A stretch of DNA of 18,079 bases from Phellopilus nigrolimitatus. Taxonomy: Eukaryota > Basidiomycota > Agaricomycetes > Hymenochaetales > Hymenochaetaceae. Position numbers and translations under genes: made by a program. Of the stretch, positions 1 to 9,171 are shown piece after piece (within the stretch, counting starts at the first letter, position 1; each line of letters begins with the position of its first letter). Where the stretch lies: positions 1 to 18,079 of the forward strand of contig JAJOHG010000469.1 of the NCBI GenBank assembly GCA_021029095.1, in the 5' to 3' direction. The notes beneath the pieces are model-generated. The model did not search any database, was not told the DNA's origin, and saw nothing but the letters and a program-made list of their open reading frames with translations.

Positions 1-1021
1 GCCTCCGAAGTCCAAATCTGCACCGAAAGGATGTTCCGAAGCTTCCCGACTTCTAGTCGAAAGCAAGTCCATGTCCGCAATATCCTTGCCGAGGAAATGC
101 GAGCCGAGTGACTCCCTCGGTGACCTTAAAGCCGCAGCGTCACGACCCACTTCAACGCTCATGGTCTCATCCTCTATCCTCGTCCGTCAGCATCTTCGGC
201 AGCTGGGCCATCACCGAAATCGATGCCTAAGTCCACATCCAAATCTTGAGAGCCGATGCCGTCGCCTGGGCCTAAGTCGAAACCGAAACCAGCATCGTCA
301 AAGTCGAACTGGAGATCGTTGGCAGAAGCTAGAGTAATGTCCGCCATTCGGGCGACGTGCTGGCCCCCCGCCTGCTGAGGTCTGTCTTCGAAGTCGAAAT
401 CGCTAGAAGTAGACACATCTCAATTGATCTTGCAAAATCTGAACGCTGAGACAGGTTACGAACAAGTTGAGATCCGGAAGGAGAAGGTCAAGATCAATGT
501 TATTGTCTTGAAGTGTAATGGCGTTTCTGTTGACAGCTAGCTGATCTTCTGTCATATCGACAATACCCGGCCGGAAAGCCTGAAGTCCAAAGTTCGATGT
601 ATTAGCTAGGTTCACTTATTCGATAGATGTGTTCAATCGAACCATCTTAATCTTGAGCAGCGCCTCATTACAATCGTCCAGGAGGTATTTTGCCTTGCGA
701 CTATATATGCGCACGACGCCGAGGAGAAGCTGGCCGCTAAGTCGGAGAGCCATGATTTCAACCTCCTGGCCCATGATCGCACCTGTACACGGAAGGCGTC
801 AACTTCACAGCAGTCTGCGGACGTTATTGCGAACGCACCAACTGACTCCTCGATGTCTGTCTGCAATGTTTGCGTCTTCGAAAGCTTGCGTTCCATGTGC
901 GCTGCGAGCCATACTTTCGCAAGGGGCCCGCGCCGCGAGAGGATGGCCTCTGAGTAGAACTTGTTTAAGGGAAACAAATTAGTACAATACAATGCAAAGA
1001 GCGCGAGAGAGTACACACCAT
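1..1021 (-). CDS. rad21: Cohesin kleisin subunit Rad21/Scc1, N-terminal part (cut by window edge)
   Basis: This is the alpha-kleisin that closes the SMC1-SMC3 cohesin ring and holds sister chromatids together in the nucleus. Exons on the minus strand are 1021-1019, 959-839, 782-643, 579-464, 402-215 and 173-1, giving 247 codons in phase before the edge. The start reads [20 protein letters not shown], the signature of the Rad21/Rec8 N-terminal domain that binds the SMC3 neck. It continues with [20 protein letters not shown] and [16 protein letters not shown], then [20 protein letters not shown]. An Asp/Gly-rich acidic stretch follows. The first exon is only the ATG; its 59-nt intron has donor gtgtgt, branch tactaat and acceptor caag. 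The N-terminus is closer to mitotic Rad21 than to Rec8 as I know these families. The intron at 174-214 is short (41 nt) and could instead be a 1-nt deletion. Separase sites and the winged-helix C-terminus lie outside the window. Confidence 0.93.
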
Positions 1022-1330
1022 AATTCACAACCAAGAAAATGGGCGATATACAAGAAAGCGCAAGACCGCTGGACGACGAAATGCGCGTGTGGCTCCGAAA
1101 CACGGTGTGACGGAAAGATAGTCACTTTGGGAAAACCAACTGGTACCGCATTCGGAAGGAGCGCAAAGACCGGCCCTCACTTTTTGTTTTTTGGGTGAGC
1201 AGGCTCTGCAGCTCTTGGACTCTGCAGTCCCTCCGATGCTTGCTTCCTCCTCAAAACATGCTCTCAACGCATCGTTTCGCGCTTCGGTAAAGTCCCCATC
1301 TATCCAAATTAGCCATAAATCGACGTCGGC
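1022..1330. promoter_or_regulatory. Divergent intergenic region between rad21 and the PPR gene
   Basis: These 309 bp separate two start codons that point away from each other, so the stretch must hold both promoters and 5' leaders. I find no TATA box and no ACGCGT MluI-type element that would be expected if rad21 were under classical G1/S control. Open frames crossing it on either strand show no recognisable domain. Confidence 0.6.
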
Positions 1331-3165
1331 ATGGCGGCATTCTACTGCAGCAGGTACGCACTGACCGTACATCATCTTCGATCTTAGAGGCTTAGGCAGT
1401 ACGTGTAAATCTACAGATATCGCTGGTTTGCGGAGTTTGTCCACTCAAGCCCGTCCGCGTACCAGAAATAAAGAACGTGGAAGGGATGGTGAGGGGCTTC
1501 GAAATCGACCATGGAGCTTCGACCGGGACAATACGCAGTTCAAACGCGGCTCGCAGACTTCACTTCACAACATGAAAATCCAGAACCTTTTGGCTCATAA
1601 CAACGCAGCTGCGGTTGTAGAAGAGGCCTTGCTTATGAAAAATAATGGTGTTCGGCCAGATCTGATGACCTACAACTTACTCTTGATGGCTCTTTCGCGC
1701 GAGACTCTACTCACAGAGTCCTGGGCAACATTCCGGGATATGGAAGCGACGGGTATTGAACCGGATGTGACCACTTTCAATCATTTGATTTATGTGAGCT
1801 ATCCTTACTTGATTAATGACAGACTTTGTCGAATAAATTCGAATAACAGGCGGGACGTCGTGGCTCTTCGGATGAACTCTACTATGTTCTTGAAGAAATG
1901 GACAGACGCAACATCAAGCCAAACTCCGCGACATACGATCTCCTTATAAGATATTACCTGGAAGGAGATAATCTAGAATCGGCATTGTGTCGACTGGCCG
2001 AGATGAATGATTTAGGATATGCCCCGAGCATAAAGGTTGTTGGGATGATGATTGACTCTGTAGCAGAGGCAGGGTATGCTCGGTTAGCTCTGGATATCGC
2101 AGAAGCGTATGAGCAGACAACTGTTCGCCGTCTGGAAAACGAGACATGGGTCAAGTTGTTGGTTGCGTGCGCAGATTCCCTTTATGTAAGCCAAATCAAC
2201 TCTTCACTCCAAATCTAAAATGATTGAATTATGCTCTTCAGGTGGGTGGCGTTGAACGCTGTTGGGAGAAGGTGGTCAAGGACCTTCATATTCTACTGGA
2301 TGAAGGGCTTTGCCAGTCGGTTCTGCATACAGCTGCTCGTCACGGATTGCCGACTCTCGCTTCCGACGCCATACGTCAGTTAGAAGCTATTGGCGTGAAA
2401 TTTGGCGAACAGCACCTTGCACCGCTACTGGACGCCTTCGTGAGAAATGGACAGCTTAAAGAAGCATTCCGCACTCTCGACCTTATGCGAACAAGTAACA
2501 TCATTCCGAGACTCGACACTGCCAAAACTATTCAGCAGACGATCCAGCGCGACCCCGATACCATCGACAGGGCGTATGGTTTCTTGGAGGAACTGCACAA
2601 GGAAAATCAAAAAGTTGACGTCGTTGCAACCAATGTTATCATCCGGGCGTGCGGGTTCCTGAACGACTTACAACGAGCCGTCGGTATTTACAAAGCCATG
2701 CCATCTTTGGGCGTTCAGCCCAGCGTCGAGACCTTCAATCTTCTTTTGACCGCATGTCGCAGTGTAGGACATCTCGAGCTTGCAGAGCGTCTCTTCGCTG
2801 AGATGAGGGATGCTGGGCTAAAGCCGACAGAGAAAACTTACGCTAGTCTCATATCGGTCATCCTGATGCAGGCGGACTACGAGAATGCATTCTTCTATCT
2901 TGAGGAGATGAAGAGTGCAGGTCTGACACCCACCTACTCTACTTACGAGGACATCGTGAAGAAATGCGTGGCTGTCGGAGACTCGCGTTTCAAGCTTGCA
3001 GTAGAAGAGCTGGAGCAAATGGGCTACCAGGTGACACCTGGCTTGCGATCGTACATCGACTCCGGAGGCCAAGAATGGAAAGACAATGTTCCCTTTGAGG
3101 AGAAGCTACCTTTTGAAACACGAAATCGACTGAAGCGGAGACAACCCGAAGCATCTGCGATGTAG
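1331..3165 (+). CDS. Pentatricopeptide repeat (PPR) protein, probably mitochondrial
   Basis: Predicted exons are 1331-1353, 1400-1793, 1850-2185 and 2242-3165, giving 558 residues in phase with introns of 46, 56 and 56 nt. Degenerate 35-residue helix-turn-helix repeats are clear, for example GVRPDLMTYNLLLMALSR, GIEPDVTTFNHLIY, NIKPNSATYDLLIRYYLEG, GVQPSVETFNLLLTACRS, GLKPTEKTYASLIS and GLTPTYSTYEDIVKK. At least eight to ten units run from about residue 80 to 520. PPR proteins bind single-stranded organellar RNA and act in its processing, stability or translation. The N-terminus (LRSLSTQARPRTRNK) is basic and Ser/Thr-rich like a mitochondrial presequence. The ATG at 1331 was chosen because it splices in phase to this presequence; it is the weakest part of the model. 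The C-terminus ends in a basic tail. I cannot tell which fungal PPR orthologue this is or which transcript it targets. Confidence 0.88.
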
Positions 3166-3290
3166 TTGGTTCAACTCAGTTCTTCTAAACCGGCCGCTAG
3201 AGGATGTTAGCATAAATCTACTACTATTTTGACTATTTTGTTCTGTAAATTACCCACTTGTCATATAGCGATGGGTATTCACAAGTATTT

Positions 3291-3355
3291 TCACGTAGTA
3301 TTTTAACTACGATCACGTGATACAATACCGGATGTTTGACGACGCGTCAAACATC
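3291..3355. promoter_or_regulatory. Cluster of three inverted repeats upstream of the coiled-coil gene
   Basis: Three palindromic elements sit within 65 bp between the PPR stop and the next gene. First, CGTAGT and ACTACG arms (3294-3299 and 3306-3311) flank a 6-nt loop. Second, a perfect 10-bp palindrome ATCACGTGAT at 3312-3321 contains the E-box core CACGTG. Third, an 11-bp perfect inverted repeat GATGTTTGACG / CGTCAAACATC (3331-3341 and 3345-3355) has a 3-nt spacer and contains ACGCGT at 3342-3347, the core of the fungal MluI cell-cycle box bound by MBF. These are read directly from sequence. Binding by bHLH or MBF-type factors is inference from the motif cores. The location 75-140 bp upstream of the start codon suits a promoter of the downstream gene. 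Confidence 0.55.
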
Positions 3356-3429
3356 AACTTGTCTCTTGATTTCTAGCCTCACAGTGTGCGCACCCGACGG
3401 CACTTCACGAAGGCAATTTTTTTAAATGT

Positions 3430-5483
3430 ATGAATCCTGATGTTGTACTGAAGCTCATACAGATGGAACGAACTAACGATCACAAATTACAACTTACCTA
3501 TCTCAAACGCAAACTTGAAGACCTGGAAGAGGTCCACAAGGAGGGAAAGAAGACGGTTCAGTGGCATTTCACCCTGACCTCTGGCCCTTTCCCTCTAATC
3601 TGTATACCACTACTTTAACAGCATGCTCTAGAACTAGAAGAACTAAAATCGGAACTCGAGCGCAGTAGGAAGACCAACAAGGAGCAAGCCGAACACACCG
3701 CTCGACTAAAGAAACACCACGAATTGTCGGAATCCCGTGTCCAGGAATTGAAGAAGACGGTCTCGTCGAGCCAGTCCGAAGTCAGGGAGTTGCGTAACAA
3801 ATTGCGCAGCGCGGAACAGGAACGTGACAAACTGGCCGGGAAGCAATCGGACGCGGTGGAGACGCGGAAGGCGCTTAATGCGGCGGAGGCACGGAAGAAA
3901 AGCGACTTACAGGAGAGGGAGAAGCGTATCGGAGAGCTACAGCGCTCGTTAGAGAGGGAGAAACAGAGGGCTACAATAGCTGAGGCGAAGTCGGAAGAGT
4001 CAAAAACCGCTTTGGAGAAGGAAACTCGAGAGGCTCAGCTCAAGGAACACGCATCCGCCTCAACGGCAGACTCCCTCACTGCGCAGGTATCACAACTCCA
4101 AGAGTCTTTCAGACTTACTGTCACGGAGTACGGCCGCCTGGCCTCTTCGACGATTTCTCGCACAGCATACGATTCGTTAAAACTCGAGTCAGCGAGCCTC
4201 CAGCTGCAAATCGCACGCCTTGAGCGCAAGCTTGCAAACTCAGATGATCAAGTGCATGAGCTGGCGCATCTCATTCGACAGATGCAGACGACGAATACAC
4301 TTCTCTCTGATCAGTTGCATGAAGCGCATGCAGAACTTATTTGGTTCTCTGCAGAGTCCAAGTTCACTTCGACCTACACATTGCCGTCTCTGCCAGAGGA
4401 CAATCTTTATTCGGAAATCGAGACGCTTTTGACGGAGGAGCGTACAGTCCGCTCGGAGGAAGAAGCACTACTCAACGAAGTTTTACGGGTCCAAATTGAT
4501 GTTTACCGAATGAACGGCTCACAACTCAAACAGTACCTAGCCAGCGCAGAGCTCGCGCTCTCTAAAGAGCAAGCTGAAGTTTCGCGGCTGAAAGAAACAT
4601 TAGCCGAGTCAGATCTTGCCATCACGAAAATGTCTAAAGAAGGCGAGGCACGAAAAAAAGAACTGTACGCCATCGAAAACGAGAACGCGGGGCGCGCAAC
4701 GGAAATCTTAGGGCTCCAGGAAAAACTTGAGGATGCAAAGAAAGAGCTGGTCATCACGGCAAGTCGCGCGAAGGCAGAAGTCTCCAAGCGCGAGGATCTA
4801 CTTCGAAAGGAAAGAGAGTTGACGGGTCGGCTCCACTCGACTATTCAGAAAAATAAGATGGCGGAGGACGCCCTGAAGGCTGAGATAGAGCAGTGAGCAG
4901 CTCTTCTATCAATGCCCTTCAACTTTCTCTGACGTAAGGTCATAGACTATCCGCAGAACTTGCGGAAGAAGGCGCATATCGAGAGGCCTATCACAGCATC
5001 GCCGATGAAATGCGCGGCCTGGTCGCACGCAACGTACTCGCTGAGGATGAGGCCCAGCGTCTCAGCAAGTTTAATGCGGAGATTCTAGGGCACTCCAATC
5101 CGACACAGAAGATTCTATACGTGGATAGAATCCGCCGCGAGCTCGCAGACACAAAGCAGGTAAGTGAAGTTGTGCTTCTGATTTATTATCGTGCTCAAAT
5201 ATAATGACTACTGCAGAAGCTCGCCATGAGCACTCACGAAAACGAAGCCGCGCTCTCCGACCTCGCTCAGCTCTCTAATGAGTTAATGATGTATAAGTCC
5301 ATTGCAGTTCCCTTTGAGGGAAAACCACGCACAAACATGACACGTATAAGACGCGTCCCACTTGGCACGCAGACACTCAACGTGCAGCCTCCGGAGGGGC
5401 AGCCAGAAGGAAATTACAACGATCTAGCACAATATCTACCAGATACCACTAACGGCAACATGACAGTTGAAGAATTGTCGTAG
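3430..5483 (+). CDS. Long coiled-coil protein with HMMR/KIF15-like C-terminal motif
   Basis: Predicted exons are 3430-3555, 3622-4892, 4946-5159 and 5217-5483, giving 625 residues. Intron acceptors were chosen to keep the heptad pattern; the third exon starts after catag at 4945 because the nearer gcag at 4956 breaks the frame. Most of residues 10-465 is charged Glu/Lys/Arg/Gln-rich coiled coil with two breaks, one near a Trp/Phe/Tyr-containing segment (AELIWFSAESKFTSTYTLPS). Residues about 505-537 read KFNAEILGHSNPTQKILYVD followed by RIRRELADTKQ. This resembles the conserved C-terminal stretch of hyaluronan-mediated motility receptor and kinesin-12, which in animals mediates spindle and centrosome binding. 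The tail after 540 is less ordered. A spindle or microtubule role is inference. No motor domain or N-terminal HMMR-like extension is visible, and there is only 264 bp upstream to the PPR stop. A 4-codon upstream ORF (3426-3440) overlaps the start. Confidence 0.82.
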
Positions 5484-5981
5484 AGCTGGACTCACACGAC
5501 ACACGGCACACTTCCCTCATTTTGCTTTGTATTCTTTACCAGTGTAATGACTCCGCTGTCCTCCTGATGTTCCACTCCTTACTCAATTCGTTATGTCTCC
5601 TTATCTTTATTTTCTTGCTTTCATATTGATTTGTCGTACATGTGTTTGGATGAATCCCGGAACAAATGATCTAGTGTCCCTCAGAAAGGACATGTTACTT
5701 CAACGTCAAGCGCCCCCAACGCAACCCAATCGTCAGCACAGGCGGGATTGTCGGTAAGTCAGCAAGACACGTTCTCCGATGCTCGAAACAGTGTTGCACT
5801 TAGGGTATACATGATATCATCCTCTATATTACTGTGGCTAAACATATATGAACTGGCTTTGCTATAAGTTACAGATTGTGAATCTAAAGCGACGAAATCG
5901 CCGTCCGTCAAACAGAAAGACCCCAAAATAAAATATGAAAGCCAGATAAAACAACTGGAATATGCGCGACACAGAATAAAC
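5484..5981. other. Convergent intergenic region, no gene seen
   Basis: This 498-bp stretch lies between the stop codons of two convergent genes and should hold both 3' UTRs and polyadenylation sites. It is T-rich just after the plus-strand stop. Open frames crossing it carry no recognisable domain and look like chance. I see no repeat or RNA gene. Confidence 0.5.
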
Positions 5982-8613
5982 TCAATCGTGGCTACGCTCC
6001 CGTGCAGGTAGCTCAAAGGAACCGAGACGGTCGCTGTAAGCCTTCCACGGGGCATCTGTGTCTTCAACCTGCAATGTAAGCCGCTTGTACTTACGATTCC
6101 GTCTAGCAGTCCACCATCGTCTACGAACAAGTAAGGTCAACAGCAACACGCGAAGAATAGGGTTGAACACATACAGAAAGAAGACGGCTGCCACGATCAC
6201 TGCGACCAGAGCGATTATACCAAAGATGATCGCGACTTTATGCGCTTTGAAGAAGTCCTCCACCCTGCTGAGCCCTTGTGGATCCGGGTCCACGAACGCG
6301 TACTTCCGGCCCACGATGTCCGTGCTACTCGGTGGGCTCTGCGGGTCGAAGCAGTACCGCATAAAGCACGTAGTACAGAAGGCCGAGCGCGGTACGGTGG
6401 GCGATATCTTGTAGCGAGCGCGGTCGATCGCTGCGCATTGGAGACATCCTCCGAAGCTCGTATCCGGGTCGATCGACTTGGGCGTGAAACCGACAATGGT
6501 GCTATTATGCGCCTGATTGAGGAAGACGGTGGAAAACTTCCCCGAGTATTGGATTTGGAATGTGCCAGTGCTATTCAAAGTATAATGCAAAAAAAAAATC
6601 AATTCCTGCCTCGCGTGATAGACGTCAGAACTAGCGTACTTTGTGACAGGATCATCACCATTTATTGGGGGTGTGTTAGGAAGATAGATTAACAGAGGAT
6701 ACTCTGGGGGTGTCTGTGTTGGATCGCAGCCAAAGAAAGTCGGCCTTTGGTTTACTCCTGACGATATGAATTCGGCAGTGGATGGGGGTATGGGGGGAAA
6801 CGACTGATGCGACGTATTCAAGATGTTCGACATTCGCTGCGAACTGAATATCAGGGATGACCCACTACAGGACAGATGCATTAGCATAGTCTTCAAAATG
6901 ATAGAAAAGTAGAATGACTTCGGCCAGCCAAAAGTTGGATCATCTGCACTAGCGTCTACGGCGACTATAACATCCAGTGCGCGCGACTTCACGAAAAGCG
7001 CACCAAGCGGTATGTCCTCTTCATTAGATGAGCCGTCAATCAGTTCTAGCCACTTTGAGTTGGAATCCTCGAAAGTATCAGGCTTCAAAGATTGAAAGGG
7101 CTGAAATAATCCGCCCGAAAAATGGGCGTGAGCAAATTGCAGACAAAACCATAGAAAGAGCTAACATTCGGCCAATTCGCAACATCGTTTGCACGAGTGC
7201 GTACTTCCGTCAGCTGTCTGCTGAGAACATATAGCAAGGAGGAAGCGTCATTAGAACTAAAGCCTTGGAGTTTGTTATGAACGAAATCTAGAATTTGCTG
7301 GATAAGGCAGCTGTAAGCAAACGGACTTCACTTCATGACAAGGAAGGAAAGCCATACATTGAACAGACTAGCGCTCGTCCCCATCATAAATCCTGCTTCA
7401 TCAAATCCAGTCACACAACCTGTTGAATTCGGCGGTGTTCCATTGTTGAAATTCGTCCCAATGTATGTTATATTGACCATGGCTGATAAATTTGGATCCC
7501 ATGAGCCGAATTCAGCAGGAGTGATCTAACAGGAATAGATTTAGATCATCACTGGCGCAGCAAATTGTTACAGTTGTGCTTGCCTCGTATACAATTGACT
7601 CTGGCGATAGAATGGTTGTAAGATTTGAGCCCACGGGTCTTGAATTAGCGACAATGAGAGGGAAAGGCGTCAAATGTTGTTGGAACGAAGGTAATTCAGG
7701 GATGCGAGACCACAGTTGACCGGCACCATGCGAGGAGTCATTCGTGAAGAAGTTATTTCTGCTAGTCCCGTTGAGAAAATGATACGAGATCATGCGAGCC
7801 CATGGGTCTGTCAGGCTCGTATCACTATTCATATTATAAGAGACGTTACTGAATAATGCGAATATATGGCGGCAACTCACATCCCCTTGTCTGCTTTGGC
7901 CACGACACTCCACAGGAGACTTCCGAAAAAATACTGGTTGTCTTCGTCGAAAAGATTGTCTCCGTCTGGTGTTGCGAGGTTCAAGTCCAGAATCCATCCC
8001 GACAAGTTGCCTCCATTTCCGAATATCATGTCCGGGATTTTGGGCCAGTCGTTGAAAAATAGGGAACCAACCAGCCAACTTCCACCTTCGAAATTGTGTT
8101 GGTAGAGTTGCATGAACTCAGAAATAAGACAGCAAATTTCCATGGCTTACCAGAGAGGCCCGAAAGGTAGGACGTAACCTGCAGCAGTCCGCCTGTCCCG
8201 GCACTAACGGCAGATTCGTTCCGCGCATCGAGGCCTGAGAGGACACCAGCACCATACTGCGCTGCTCGATATCCACCGCCACTGACTGCAATGCCAACTT
8301 TAGAGAAGTTCTCAGCGTTGAAAACACTCAGGTTGTATCCGAGCGCGGAGTCGGAACCGTTGCCTAGCCACTGTTTCCACGCATCTGCAATGACTGTCGC
8401 CTCCCGCGTGGCGACATATTCTGCTTCTAGCGGGTTTAAAGACTGCGTCTCTGGGGTGAAGACGCGTACGAGTGGCGTAGACGTTGTGTTGGGGCACGAG
8501 ACATTGACTTGAGGCGCGTACTCGACAGGACTGCCTAGATCTAATGCAGCTGCGGCACTCGCCAAAGCTAGGACGAATAGCAGCCTCATTCGACAACCCA
8601 ACAGAGAGCGCAT
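5982..8613 (-). CDS. Phospholipase B / lysophospholipase, secretory, with C-terminal transmembrane helix
   Basis: The enzyme hydrolyses acyl esters of phospholipids and lysophospholipids. Exons on the minus strand are 8613-8151, 8085-7881, 7824-7584, 7525-7358, 7297-7166, 7100-6919, 6864-6640 and 6570-5982, giving 734 residues. A signal peptide (LLFVLALASAAAALD) opens the protein; a second Met at 8589 is an equally possible start. Catalytic motifs of the cPLA2/PLB fold are complete: SGGGYRAAQYGAG with Arg116, GLSGGSW with nucleophile Ser154, and VDASAD with Asp452. Many N-glycosylation sequons and a Cys-rich C-terminal part (CLQCAAID, CTTCFMRYCFDP) fit an extracytoplasmic domain. Residues about 650-674 (VAIIFGIIALVAVIVAAVFF) form a transmembrane segment followed by a basic tail of about 55 residues. 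Most fungal PLBs instead end in a GPI signal or are soluble. Intron 3 (7583-7526) appears to be GC-AG; a GT donor 9 nt upstream is the alternative but loses a family-conserved Val-Tyr-Glu. Intron 2 has a second in-phase acceptor. Confidence 0.93.
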
Positions 8614-9171
8614 TTGAGAAAGTACGGCACGGAATCAAGGGTTCATGGAGGAAAAGACAAAGATACAGAGACTCTTATTGTGACTACCGCCCGAACAGAT
8701 GAGTTGCCAGTGTGCGGCGCGCCATCAGCACATCGGTCTTTCCGGGTCAATTACACGTGCCTACACAGCCAGACCTAGGACGTGATAATATTGAAAGTGA
8801 CTGCGTTGTGCTTGCACTGCAAGCATTGAGAATAAGTCTGGCAAGAGTGGAAATGTGATCGACAGGGCTCGGGTGGCGCACACAGCCTGAGGTCGGGCTA
8901 CTCGGAGGTCTATGCCGTGTGCCCAGAGGGCCGGAGTCTACATAACCGTGCTTCAACGATTTCATGAAATTATGAGGCCCATCGTATTATACTAACACAC
9001 AATGGATCCACGAAAATACGAGGAACATATAAACACAGTATTCATACACTATAGATAAGTAATACAATAACAAATAAAGAAACAGCTCGCTAAGCAATAC
9101 ATAAATCCAGTCGTGATCCACAAATACACGCAATACTTAAGGGATTGCTACTGCAATCTTGTGCACGATAA
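8614..9171. other. Intergenic region: PLB promoter and GH16 3' region
   Basis: This 558-bp stretch lies between two minus-strand genes. The right part must hold the 3' UTR of the glucanase gene and the left part the promoter of the phospholipase gene. The segment 8990-9110 is strongly A/T-rich. No tRNA, repeat or conserved open frame is apparent, and I see no convincing TATA box for the phospholipase gene. Confidence 0.5.

Noticed and set aside
1025..1444. 139-residue minus-strand open frame between rad21 and the PPR gene
   Set aside because: It has no ATG at its start, overlaps the rad21 start region and the PPR exons, and shows no domain.
6062..6095. GTAAGT...TTGCAG in the last exon of phospholipase B, looking like a tiny 26-nt intron
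   Set aside because: It is too short, removing it causes an immediate stop, and the unspliced frame reads through to a sensible basic tail.
7111..7128. GC-rich hairpin with T/A loop resembling a bacterial terminator (CGCCC/GGGCG arms)
   Set aside because: It lies inside a phospholipase B intron of a eukaryotic gene, where a rho-independent terminator has no meaning; chance inverted repeat.
7849..7880. A 32-nt intron in phospholipase B that would be remarkably short
   Set aside because: A second acceptor at 7825 gives a normal 56-nt intron in the same phase and a better match to the protein family.
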